Below, in pieces: positions 9,277-18,914 of a DNA stretch of 18,914 nt. Both the position numbers and the translations under genes were made by a program. Below the pieces are notes generated by a model. That model made no database searches, was not told the origin of the DNA, and saw only the letters and a list, made by a program, of their open reading frames with translations. Origin of the DNA: Spongospora subterranea. Its lineage: Eukaryota; Endomyxa; Phytomyxea; Plasmodiophorida; Plasmodiophoridae. Location of the stretch: positions 1-18,914 of the forward strand of contig OUQQ01000393.1 in NCBI GenBank assembly GCA_900404475.1. The letters run 5' to 3'. The stretch's first letter is position 1. The number at the start of each line of letters is the position of its first letter.

Positions 9277-10935
9277 TCATGAAGGAGCTGGAACCTGTTC
9301 TGAAGTGACCCATGAAGTGACGTTACAGTCCCAACCAGCGCTCAATAATTGGGCACTATCCGATGCCCAAGTGGCGCACGTCACCATGTCAGTACCGCCC
9401 CGACCTGTAAGACCGCCTTTGATAACCAGCTCACCACTCAGGTTGTACGTATTCAGTGACCCGTCATCGCCAGGAAGAGTTAGCAGCGAGCCATTTGGAG
9501 AAAAGCAGAGACGGTTGACACGAGATCCGCAAGCGATCTCAATCAATGGTTTCTTAACCATTCTGATGTCCCAGACTTGAACTGTGCGGTCTACCAAACG
9601 ACGATGAGTATTCGATATGCGCAGTGCTGAAATGCTGTTAACCTTCACTAGAGCTGGCAATCATATCTGCATGGTGTCCACGAGAGAATATCGCTGACGT
9701 GACCTCGTCCGTATGTCCTCGGAAAATAGAGACAGATTGCGATGCCTGTCTAAGATCCCAAAGGCAAACGATCTCATCTTGTGAAGACGTGAGGACAAGG
9801 CGAGCCGTAGCGGTTGTACTCAAATTGCAGATGCGTCCAGAATGTCCCTTCAAACGACGAGAAATTGTGGCGGAGCTATCACCTAAACGATCGACGAACT
9901 TCAATTTTCAGGTGAAAATGCAGATGAAAATTGAGAGACGTACCGATATCCCATATAAGACATTGGCCGTCCCATGAGGCGGTGGCAATCTGTGTGCCAT
10001 CAAACACCTATTACTCAAGATCAACACAGGGCAAACTGCTACAGCAGATGGACAACAATACCCAATCAGCAGCGGTAACTGGAGCCTCATGGCCATTTAA
10101 CATACAGTCGGCGTCGGATATGGTTAACGCTTTCGATAATGACGGTACCGAGCTGCTGCGCTTCTTATTCTGAATCTCTTCTGCACCATCACCATCCAAC
10201 TCCTCAAGATTTTCGACATTTGGCCAAGACATTGACCTGGCGACCATAGGAGACACACTATGTCGGGAGTCAATATCATCTTCATTATTGACACGCATTG
10301 ACGATAGTGAGACACGACGCTGAAAATGACCCGGCTTGACGTTGACAACAGCAGCGGTATTGTCGCCAGACGCAGTCACGATGAACATGAGACTGGGATG
10401 GAATCTGGCCGAGTTAACGGCACCGCCATGTTTGAATATGAACCATTGAGAGCTGTCCTGAAGTTGCCAGATTATGGCGGTGCCATCTACCGATGCGGTC
10501 TGCACGAAGCCGACTTAAAAAAATGTGGATGGGAACTAATCAACGTTGATATTCACCGTTGCCAGGGATGTATCCACAGCGGATGTGCTGATATCCAATA
10601 TACCGTCCTGATGCCCGACCAGCTGTTGGTTGGCAATCCACCTCTGCAACTCGGGTTTGGCAGCAGGCTTGAACATATTTTTGAAGCGATGATCAATTCG
10701 GGATAACCCCAGGGTGCTATTATGAGAATGGCGAGCGCGTCGCCTAATGAGATTCAATATCAGAAGAGACTCCGATACATAATATCGATGTATTTTCGTA
10801 TAAATTCCCTTAAATAAAAAAAACGCATTTAATCGTTTAAACGCACCTGAGCAACTGGTTTTCATTGGCAAGTTCAGCAAAGGCATCTGTCAGATCAGAG
10901 AGCAATCGGTCAATACGCCTTTCAATCTCGCTCAT
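9277..10935 (-). CDS. WDR37: WDR37-like WD40-repeat protein (6 exons, 443 aa)
   Basis: Exons: 10935-10847, 10743-10557, 10499-10062, 10007-9944, 9882-9643, 9590-9277. Introns are 52-103 nt, GT-AG and phase-consistent. An in-frame TGA directly upstream fixes the ATG. The N-terminus (IERRIDRLLSDLTDAFAELA) is a helix like the one that opens animal WDR37. WD repeats follow: LVGHQDGILDIS, TASVDGTAIIW, VNSARFHPSLMFIVTASGDN, LNGHEAPVTAADW, TASWDGQCLIWD, VLTSSQDEIVCLWDLR, FRGHTDEVTSAIFS and DRTVQVWDIR. The Ser- and acid-rich linker inside exon 3, between WD blades, matches the place where human WDR37 has an acidic loop. Human WDR37 is about 494 aa, so this copy is slightly shorter. WD40 propellers act as protein-binding scaffolds; animal WDR37 partners PACS proteins, but whether that applies here is unknown. 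Confidence 0.88.
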
Positions 10936-11769
10936 CTCTCAAGCGCCCAATGATGCCGAGTGTCCGGCATAAAGAGATGGTCACGATCAATCCAGCAGGG
11001 ATATGAAGGGGGTATTGACAAGGGGGCAGGTCACTCCTCATAGCCCATTCCTGCGCTGCCCTGGCTCGTCGGCAAATGGGCCGCGCCCACTCACTATGGG
11101 CTCCTGCCACAACTGGCCCGCGCCCCGCTGACCAATAATTGAGCCATCAAGGGTGCGTTTGCTGTTCAACCGGCCCCTGTGAACAATCTGGTTAAAAATG
11201 GATTCTGTTTGACTTGATGTCGAGTCCTATCGGGAACAAAGCTCGCAATACGATTGAGTGATTGGCTCACTGATCAAATCACAGACTTCCCACGATTGTT
11301 ACGGCTGAAAATTAGGGACAAATTATGACTGTCACGCCACTGATATTGCTGTTGCCAATGTGAAGGTTCATTCGGATGCAATATAGCTCATTACATGCTT
11401 GGTTTCAGAACTCTTTCAGCTGGCCTGTTGAGCCAACGCCCTGTACATTAAATGAAAAGATGTATTAACTATCATAAAATCTGTCTGAATTTGCCGGGCC
11501 GGAAATTGATGGCGACCCCCTAAAATGAGAGCAGAAATCCAATGAGTTGGTATTCGGGGTTAGCGGGTAGCGGCGGCAATCCATCCCATCCCAATTACAT
11601 GCTGCCTGGCCAACGCCGCAGTCAGGGCTATCCAGTCCCAGAGTGAACTCTCCGCAACTCGGTTGAGGTTACAGGTTACAAGAGCTCTCAGAGAGGCCGA
11701 GCTTGCTGTCACATATCCCATTACATTCAGGGAGGTGTAATCAACACCTGGTCGGCAAATATCGCCATC
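10936..11769. promoter_or_regulatory. Divergent intergenic region between WDR37-like and PDH E1 alpha
   Basis: This 834-base gap separates two start codons pointing outward, so it should hold both promoters. No clear TATA box is seen. GC-rich patches near 11080-11130 carry related motifs (GGGCCGCGCCCAC and GGCCCGCGCCCC). A perfect 6-bp inverted repeat with a 5-base loop (AGGTGT-AATCA-ACACCT) lies at 11733-11749, about 20 bases before the PDH start. No supportable gene lies inside. Confidence 0.4.
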
Positions 11770-13485
11770 ATGATGCGCTTTATTCGAGCTACGCGAGCTA
11801 GAAAATTTTCAGCCCAGCCGTCTGCTGATTCAATCCGTGTTGAGTTTACAGTATGTGTTCTGTTTGTCCGGTTTTTGGGGTACAACGCCTTTGTAAGACT
11901 GATCGTATTATTTTGTCAGCCGTTCAAGATGCATAAGGCCGATGCACCAGAAAATCATACCACAACTACCAAAGAGGAGCTACTGCATTATTATTCCGAG
12001 ATGCAGTTGATGCGGAGGATGGAAATTGAATGCGACAATTTGTAAATGAGAGTGTTTATCACTGTACGTTCAGCTCATTATGTTTACAATCACAGGTACA
12101 AAAACCGAATGATTCGCGGTTTTTGCCATCTCTACGATGGGCAAGAAGCAGTTGCAATGGGTTTGAATGCAGGTATAAGTAGACATGGCTACGACGTTTT
12201 CATAACAATATCCACTCATTTACTGGTCAGGTCTCAAGAAGGGGGATTACATGATTACAGCATATCGTGACCATCCACACCAATATTTTGCCGGTTAGTC
12301 AAAGTCTTTGACCCATTCGCAAACTTCATCAGATGGTAACGCTTTCGGTTTTTAGGGGATACTGTTGAATCCATAATGGCCGAGCTGCTAGGAAAATCGA
12401 CCGGATGTTCTAAAGGCAAAGGTGGATCCATGCACCTGTATTACCCTTCTGGTGGATTTTTTGGTGGTAATGGAATCGTTGGTGCTCAGGTGTGGATTTC
12501 AATTTTTCTCCGGTGGTGAATGTTTTAAATCACGATTTAGGTACCAGTTGGCGCTGGTCTAGCATTAGCGGCTTCATATAACAAGACTGGGCAAGTGGCA
12601 GTAGCTATGCAAGTTTTCTATCAAATCAATTGTTTTTCTCTCTGATCTCTGTCTATCTACAGGTATGGAGATGGAGCATCCAATCAAGGACAAATATTTG
12701 AGGCTGCCAACATTGCTGCATTGTGGAAGTTGCCCATTATTTTCTTATGCGAAAACAACGAATACGGGTTGGGGGAAGATTTACAAAGCCATTTTTGTTG
12801 AAATTCATGTTGTATTGTTTTCGTAGAATGGGAACGTCAATCAAACGGTCGTCCGCCAACACTCAATTTTATACCCGTGGCGATGTTATACCCGGAATTA
12901 AAGTTGATGGAATGGATGTATTAGCATCTCGTGAAGGTGTTAAATGGGCTGCTGATTGGTGCCGGAGCGGTAAAGGTACACCTCGACTGCTCTCGTTTTG
13001 TTTTGAATTCATTATCTAAGTGTTCACCTTCCTTCAGGGCCGCTGTTCATGGAAATGAAGACATATCGGTACCATGGGCATTCGATGTCGGATCCTGGTA
13101 TATCATACCGAACTCGTGATGAGGTAAGCTCCTGGCCAGCGGAACCATGGCCTTTGTAAATGTCAATTGAAAACACAGGTTAGCGCCATGAGATCTGAAT
13201 TCGATTGCATTGCCAAAGTCAAGCAGCTGCTCCTTGAAAATAAGTGGTCAACTGAAGCGGAACTGAAAGCCATTGACAAGAAAAACAGGGCCTGGTAATT
13301 TTAGATGCTGGTTGTAAAAAAACTTGGGTTTTCTGACATTATCTGAAAGTGTTGATGACGCCGTAAAGAAAGCAAAGGAGGCGAAAGAGCTACCGCCTGA
13401 GGAAGTATTCACAGATATCTATGACTTTGGACCCCCAAAGTTCGTGCGATACCCAGATCTATCTAATAGCCAACATTTCCCATAA
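11770..13485 (+). CDS. PDHA1: Pyruvate dehydrogenase E1 component subunit alpha, mitochondrial (11 exons, 378 aa)
   Basis: Exons: 11770-11850, 11920-12041, 12096-12172, 12231-12293, 12356-12489, 12541-12608, 12663-12767, 12827-12975, 13038-13123, 13179-13294, 13350-13485; all phases agree. With E1 beta it decarboxylates pyruvate using thiamine diphosphate, as the entry enzyme of the PDH complex in the mitochondrial matrix. The N-terminus [16 protein letters not shown] is a basic, hydroxylated transit peptide. The thiamine-diphosphate motif is intact: GDG at 184-186, 26 residues, then NN at 213-214. The phosphorylation loop [20 protein letters not shown] is kept (Ser282 and Ser289 match animal sites 1 and 2), implying control by PDH kinase. 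Length is near the animal 390 aa. Intron 6 (12609-12662) starts GCAAGT and is a GC-AG intron. Intron 1 is 69 nt, in frame and stop-free. Confidence 0.95.
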
Positions 13486-13495
13486 TGGCCACCAC

Positions 13496-13501
13496 AATAA
13501 A
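13496..13501 (+). terminator. Polyadenylation signal AATAAA of PDH E1 alpha
   Basis: AATAAA begins 11 bases after the stop codon, followed by T-rich sequence. This is close to the stop but plausible for a compact genome. Confidence 0.5.
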
Positions 13502-13912
13502 TGATGTAGAAGGTTTTTCGATTATAGTGTTGGGTGTAGGAATTCAGGAATTCTCAGCTCACGACATACTTTGAGTTTTTCCGAAATTCTTTCTCGCAAT
13601 CACTTAGGTTCAATCACTATACCAGATGGAATCCCAACAGGAAAATGCGACAAAACTTGTTGGGAAGGGGCATGGGCAAAGTCTGAGAAATTGTGTACAC
13701 TGTACAGTAGTCACCGCTCACTTGTATACACTATACACTGAACAGTAAACGCAGCCACTAAATGTACATCAGTGTCAGTGATGGGCACCGTTCTCGAACG
13801 ACGGAGTCCGAATTGGCCACGGTCGCCCCTTCTCCTCTCTACTGTACTGTGTTGTCCACTGATTCCCATCCGATCAGACACATCATCTTTTAATTCCTTG
13901 TTTGCTTCAAAT
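13502..13912 (+). promoter_or_regulatory. Upstream region of MBF1
   Basis: About 410 bases with no separate gene. A cluster of TACACT/ACAGT words lies at 13690-13750, including the perfect palindrome ACTGTACAGT at 13699-13708, and more TACTGT/CAGTG words follow to about 13860. An in-frame ATG at 13772 would extend MBF1 N-terminally by 47 residues unlike the family, so this is treated as promoter or 5' UTR. Confidence 0.4.
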
Positions 13913-14507
13913 ATGGATCAGGATTGGCAACCGGTTGTATTACGGAAGACCCGTACGGCAGGTGTTGGTAAAGCCAAGGCTCAGAAAGAGGATCTGACGC
14001 ATGCCGTCAGGTCTGGAGCTGAGATACAAACTCATAAGAAGTTTGCAGCGGGTATTGATGCATTGGACTTGATCGTTTTTTTGCTTATCATAGCTTTAGG
14101 GTCGAATCGCGCCACAGGAGCTTCCAATGCCAAAGCCCTTGATGCTGAAACCGAAGACTTTGCCCATAAGGAGATTCCTCATGAATTTAAGGTAATCACA
14201 CGACTTTCTTTTTACGTATTTCCACATTTTCTGAAGATTTGGTTCAGGTAGCCCTTGTTAAGGCGCGACAAGCAAAATCACTTACGCAGAAAGACCTCGG
14301 AAAGTTGATTAATGAGACCCCCAACGTGAGTTGACATATGATATTTTTATTCATTGGCTTCAACTTGACATCTTTTCAAAGTTAATCTCGCAATATGAGA
14401 GAGGAACTGTTATTCCAAACGGGGCAATAATCGCCAAACTGAACCGGTCTCTCGGGACAACTCTACCGAAAATTCCCAAGAAAAAGGTCATCAAAGACGA
14501 TTCATAA
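13913..14507 (+). CDS. MBF1: Multiprotein-bridging factor 1 (4 exons, 144 aa)
   Basis: Exons: 13913-14051, 14100-14191, 14248-14325, 14382-14507, with introns of 48, 56 and 56 nt. MBF1 is a transcriptional coactivator that links sequence-specific activators such as bZIP factors to TBP, and also acts in ribosome quality control in yeast. The N-terminal MBF1 domain starts MDQDWQPVVLRK and includes HKKFAAG. The C-terminal Cro/C1-type helix-turn-helix (from about residue 78) shows KSLTQKDLGKLIN and LISQYERGTVIPN. The protein ends in a basic tail with KIPKKK. Length fits the family's roughly 145-150 aa. The ATG at 13913 is chosen because the family starts here. Intron 1 (14052-14099) is 48 nt and stop-free; unspliced message would still read through. 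Confidence 0.95.
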
Positions 14508-14645
14508 TGTGTGTAATATATCACTAATGCAAATTCTATCAATCGCAAAATTATTGCCGTGAATTTTCGAATTTAGTTCCCGTCCACATGGTGATCAACT
14601 CCGATTGATTAGAGGTTATGAGCGGAAATATCGGTCATTGACGCA

Positions 14646-14891
14646 ATGAATCTTCGAAAGATTACGGGCAGCGACAGAATGAAGACCTTAATCGGGTTGT
14701 TGGGGCCTGATATATTAACCATCAAAACACGATGTGGCATTGCCACTGTGGTTGCCGGTCTGGTAACTCCATGGGCAGTTTATGTGTATTTTCAGAGAAG
14801 GCCACTTGATGTTAACCCGATGTTTCCCAAATGGGAGTACTATCCCATCTGGCCATTGCTAAAAAGTCAAGATACTCGAGAAGCACGTTAA
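14646..14891 (+). CDS. Small single-pass membrane protein, unidentified (81 aa)
   Basis: A single-exon ORF starts at an ATG with an in-frame TGA a few codons upstream. The basic N-terminus (MNLRKITGSDRMK) precedes one hydrophobic segment (about residues 32-49, CGIATVVAGLVTPWAVYVYF). A short aromatic, Pro-rich tail follows (FPKWEYYPIWP). The shape resembles small mitochondrial inner-membrane subunits or assembly factors, but I do not recognise a family and this is only inference. A short uORF (ATG 14618, seven codons) lies upstream. The gene is convergent with the kinase gene, whose stop is 114 bases away. Confidence 0.5.
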   Translation: MNLRKITGSDRMKTLIGLLGPDILTIKTRCGIATVVAGLVTPWAVYVYFQRRPLDVNPMFPKWEYYPIWPLLKSQDTREAR

Positions 14892-15004
14892 ACAGGGCGA
14901 AACCTACTAAAACGACTTCGCAACGTAATTTCGGGATAACAAAACCTGCCAGCCAAACAAGAATGATTATTTACGTAATGATTATATGATAAAATACACG
15001 ATAA

Positions 15005-17410
15005 CTATTGTATATTGCAACATCGATGTGATGATGATTCAGTTTGGTTAGGTACAGTTCTAGGTTTGGGGGCGAACTTCTCGAAATTGACACCTTCGTC
15101 GGCTCGTTCTAACACTTCGACGATTTCTCTCTGAAGCGCATGTGTGGACTTGAACGGGAAATTGTTGAGGGATTTTTGGAAATCGTTTGTTAGTCGAACT
15201 TTGCGATATTTTTCGTCGTTTGTTGTCCGTCCCACAAGCCGCATAGATTCCGCATTTACTTCATCGAGCTAACAGCACACGAGTTCAGCGATTTCAATGG
15301 AAATCTCCACGAACGTATATTGCTGACCTTAGGAATGAATGGAGGAACCAAGTACCCAGCTTCAAGTAATCCCCAGTCCATCGAGTCAAACCAAGGATGC
15401 TGTTTGATCTCGTCAATTCCTGTTGGCATTTCCGTCGTAAATAAAAATATTGACAACTCCATGAATTGCACCTTTACTGCCAAGCCGAAGAAGCGGATCC
15501 TTTTCCATCAGACCGGAGAGTAAGGACTTTGCACTTGGTGAAAAATATTCTTCTGGATATTCAACTTGGACATTGAGGACATTTTTATCCAGATCTGAAA
15601 ACCCAGGATGAGCGCCAAACGGTTTCTGCAAAATAACGGTTGGTGTGAGGAGCGATTGCAACTAGGTATTCCTACCTTTCCAGAAAGGAATCTGTATATC
15701 ATCACTCCATAACTGAAGAAATCGCAGCATTTATCGTAGAGTTGCATTTTGATGACTTCTGGAGATGTGTATCCCGGAGTCCCCGCGTAGCCTTTGACCT
15801 TGTCATTTGTCATCACGGCCAGACCCAAATCAGATATCCGACAATGGCCTCTTTCATCCAAAAGTACATTCTCAAGTTTCATATCCCTATGCAAGACACC
15901 CTAAATGAATAGCTTCAAACGGATATATCAAGAGGGCAAACGGAACGAATGGGAAGCATTGAAGTTTTAGAGTGTTCAGGTCAACCTGTAAATAATTGAC
16001 TTGGAATGAATATGCTCCAAACCAAGTAGGATTTCTGCAGCATGAAATCGCGCTCTCGCTTCAAAGAAAACCATTTCCTTGTTTAGGTGAAATTTGAGAT
16101 CGCCACCCATCATCAAATCGAGCCTGTTTTCAACATAATTAAAATATGCATCAAAAGCGGTAATCACAGGTCACTAACATTAGAAAGAGCGTATCATTAT
16201 CCTGAACTGCATACTTTAGACAGCAGACAAAGTTCGAATCCATGACGGCCAGAAGGTTCCTTTCCGACATTATGGAGTCGACAGCATCGGTGGCCATTAC
16301 TCGGCGTTTATCAATACATTTGGCTGCATACCTTGTGCGACCAAACGATTAATAAAACCCGCATCGAAAGGTGTTTGACATACAATTTCCCAGTATCGGT
16401 TTTAACACAGGCATTTACCGCACCGAATGCGCCTAAATGCAAAAAATGGTTATGCTGTGCGAACGGTTGAGAAAGAGCAACATACCACGACCAAGAACTC
16501 GGAGCATCGAAAAGTCTTTACTACTCACTTCACCCCTTTCAAAACTCTTACACCTAATGTATTTCTCGAAAAATTCGCTACTGGAAAATCGAGGAAATAC
16601 ATCTAATCGCAAATCATTTAAAACCTGTAACCAAACAACGGTCACAAACAGCATCAGACGCTGAAGTATCCCCAAAACTACATCTTGTGCGATTTCATCA
16701 AATAACGTCTTCAATGCCTGATTCTTCGAAAGCTTCTCTTTGGCGTCGTTCACAGCTTTTCCATAGACACCAACTGCATTAGTTTTCCCGATTTGCAGTG
16801 ACAATTTGGTAGAATAATCTTCAATTTCTGAATGGCCTAGAACAATGGATTGAGAATGGTTGATGAGGTGACTTCGGCAGCGTTACCATCAAAATGAGAG
16901 GGAATTGCACTCATATCGGACCTTTTCCGTCGCCTTCTCTCAAATACGGATTCACCCATCGGATACTTGGCACCATCTTCAGCGACAAACCTCTCGAATA
17001 GCAGTTTTCCCACTTTGAGCCTGGCAGAGGGATCCCTGAAGGAGAACCACAATCAACACATAATCGAAAAAATGATATTGATGGCATCTTCAAAACGTAA
17101 ACATGTTGCGGTTGATGATCATCATCGCTAACCTCATTTTTTTATACAGCTCCACATCCGATATGAAAACCGCCTTATCCACAGAATAATCGGCAACGAG
17201 AAAGCACTTCATTAGGTAATATCCAATCGGTTCGTAGAATATATGTGAAAACGAGATCTTGTCATGCTGGCGTAATTCCATTTCATAATCAGCAAGTGAG
17301 CTATATAACGGCATTCGGCGTATCAGGTCCAGATTCGGGCCATACGTCTCATTGCGTACAGCATTCAGATACGCTTTATTCTCTGCGATCTCCACGAAAT
17401 CATCATACAT
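15005..17410 (-). CDS. G protein-coupled receptor kinase-like protein: RGS-homology domain, AGC kinase, CaaX-like end (11 exons, 593 aa)
   Basis: Exons: 17410-17133, 17035-16887, 16836-16682, 16624-16486, 16432-16384, 16331-16179, 16123-15986, 15886-15676, 15625-15472, 15419-15328, 15268-15005; all phases agree. GRKs phosphorylate active GPCRs at the membrane. An RGS-homology region flanks the kinase on its N side ([18 protein letters not shown]; later [19 protein letters not shown]). Kinase marks: LGRGAFGAV loop, AAK with Lys261, Glu280 of helix [22 protein letters not shown] at 353-360, and DLG at 373-375 in place of DFG, a hallmark of GRKs. The C-lobe has [16 protein letters not shown] and the AGC tail has YLVPPFIPK. 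No PH domain follows; the chain ends C-C-N-I-Q, whose last four residues fit a CaaX prenylation box, as in animal GRK1/7. An AGC kinase of another subfamily is less likely given the RGS halves and DLG. Exon 3 may end at 16679 instead. Confidence 0.9.
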
Positions 17411-18914
17411 ATTGTGCGAAAACTGGCAGCTCCGTTATCTAGCGACCATTTGGGTGGGCGGGCGATGGCGATATGGGGTTGAACCTGGAGCTGGCCGACG
17501 AGCGAGCAATAATAAGAACCCAGACCAGATGAGAAACTGGCTGACAGTCTGAACTGAATCCCCTATAACTACATCGACAGTCCATGGGGTGTATCCAGCT
17601 ACCAGTCACACGGCGACGCCAGCAGTCATTGGCCCAATTGCATTACCCTCAGTGATCACTGGTCACCCCGAACCATCAGCCCACGCCCTGTGTTGTGTTT
17701 CGGGTTGGCGCATTGCTCTGTACCCCATTCGCCGCCATCAGTATCCCATCATGTCCTCAGTTCCACCATTTATGCAAAAGACCACCCACTGATTTTGAAG
17801 CATTACTGTCCCCTTCGGGACGCCCCCATCAAATGCTCAAACTCTTGTTCATCACAAATCAAAAACTTTCAGAAAACAACCAAGCGATTTTTGCGAATGG
17901 TTTGTATTTTTATGCTGCCGTTGCGCAAGTCTAGCAAGGGTTCTATATCTACCCTAGCTCGACCTGTGCCTATGTTTCGGATGAAAAACGGTCACGAATG
18001 AAACATCGGCTTTACCTTTTTATCAACAACCTACAGAACGTAGAAAACCGAAAGTCCATGTCAACCAAATGACAAAAGCGAATGGTGCACAGGACATACT
18101 GGCACATCAAGAGCATCGCCGAATACCAACGACAAACGTGCCGCCCGAATATCCAAGGAAAACGGACTTGATAGATCAACTTATTTTTTGTGATTGCGTT
18201 CAGCACATTTGTGTTAGGTCTGTAGTACCCATATCTACTCCAGGGCCAGATGACGATGGCTCATCATCTGGGCACAAACTCATATGTTTGTGATAAGGAC
18301 CTTCGCTATACTTTGCTCAGCAGTCTGTTCCCAAACAATGGTAGTGTGAAATTGGGATGACCCGACTCACTAAAACCCCGAAACCCTTTGGAACACAGGG
18401 GAAATTCCTTACGGAACGCCATTGCTGCAGGGCATGTCGCCTTCGTCGCAAACCAGCTGATTGTTTATTGTAATTGTACACCTGTTCCTCAAATAAAACA
18501 TCCTCTTCGTCTTGCCGCTTTGTTCAGAATTCGATGTGTCCACAGTGCTGCCTCGAAATCTGTTTTTAATTTATCAAATTCGTCCCTGCTGCGCTGTGTA
18601 ACTTGCACTGTAGTGCTGCGCAGTGTAGTACATACTTGGTGCTCTACTGTCTGGCTTTTTTCTACACCGCGCGCGGTCCGATGCTTGGACACTCGCACAA
18701 TAGGGTACACTAATGACTGTGACACTGTAAAATCATTGCAAAACTATATTGCACAGTGCGCTCCATAGACCGTCAGTATACTGTATCGGATCCATCGGAA
18801 ACTGGTTAACTACGATATGCCGAGACCTCTTTTCGAAAGCGTCAACATCATAAGCACTGCGAGTACTTCGGAAAGACTCAATCGCAAACTACTCTATTTT
18901 ATTCCATGTAACAA
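17411..18914. other. Intergenic, no gene recognised
   Basis: The first few hundred bases should contain the promoter of the minus-strand GRK-like gene. Short ORFs on both strands (for example 17695-17934, 18388-18768 plus; 18489-18725 minus) have no recognisable domain and contradict one another. CACTGT or ACAGTG occurs four times at 18542-18758. No RNA gene or mobile element is seen. Confidence 0.45.

Noticed and set aside
13772..13912. N-terminal extension of MBF1 from an upstream in-frame ATG
   Set aside because: The extension does not resemble MBF1, and the family begins at the MDQDWQPV methionine.
15887..15901. Alternative reading GVLHRDMK at the kinase catalytic loop with an acceptor at 15901
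   Set aside because: The phases do not match any upstream donor; the acceptor at 15887 joins SIIYR to DMKLEN in frame.
18388..18768. 126-codon plus ORF and a 78-codon minus ORF in the same place
   Set aside because: The two frames conflict, neither has a known domain, and repeated CACTGT-type words suggest noncoding sequence.
1..18914. tRNA, rRNA, CRISPR array or intact transposon
   Set aside because: No cloverleaf with conserved tRNA boxes, no rRNA-like sequence, no regularly spaced repeats and no transposase or reverse-transcriptase motif was found by eye.

Overview
This window is eukaryotic nuclear DNA. Five genes can be reconstructed exon by exon, all rich in short introns (mostly 48-70 nt, a few near 100 nt). 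The gene set is a trehalose-6-phosphate synthase, a WDR37-type WD40 protein, mitochondrial pyruvate dehydrogenase E1 alpha, MBF1 and a GPCR-kinase-like enzyme, plus a leucine-rich-repeat membrane protein. Trehalose synthesis together with a GRK-like kinase and an intron-dense genome suggests an early-diverging fungus, most likely a chytrid. That taxonomic guess is inference. No bacterial features (operons, Shine-Dalgarno sites) were seen.

Layout: 62-310 is a long near-perfect fold-back repeat, followed by a diverged direct repeat (625-671 and 802-847). 935-2878 (-) is a five-exon type I membrane protein with signal peptide, LRRs, one transmembrane helix and a Gln-rich tail. 2879-5537 holds no gene I can defend. 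5538-9085 (+) is a TPS-TPP fusion whose synthase residues are kept but whose phosphatase motif I is destroyed. One stretch of it, 6031-6146, cannot be joined by ordinary splicing. 9277-10935 (-) is a six-exon WDR37 homologue, convergent with the TPS gene. 11770-13485 (+) is an 11-exon PDH E1 alpha gene with one GC-AG intron. 13913-14507 (+) is a four-exon MBF1. 14646-14891 (+) is an unidentified small single-pass membrane protein ORF. 15005-17410 (-) is an 11-exon RGS-homology/kinase gene of the GRK family ending in a CaaX-like tetrapeptide. 17411-18914 has no gene I can support.

The genes are housekeeping or signalling genes that do not form a pathway. Two themes recur. Several reading frames continue through introns whose length is a multiple of three. 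Two proteins depart from the textbook family layout: the TPS with a dead phosphatase-like domain, and the GRK with a possible lipid anchor. All exon boundaries were assigned by eye from GT/GC-AG sites, reading phase and family similarity, and have not been tested against transcripts.
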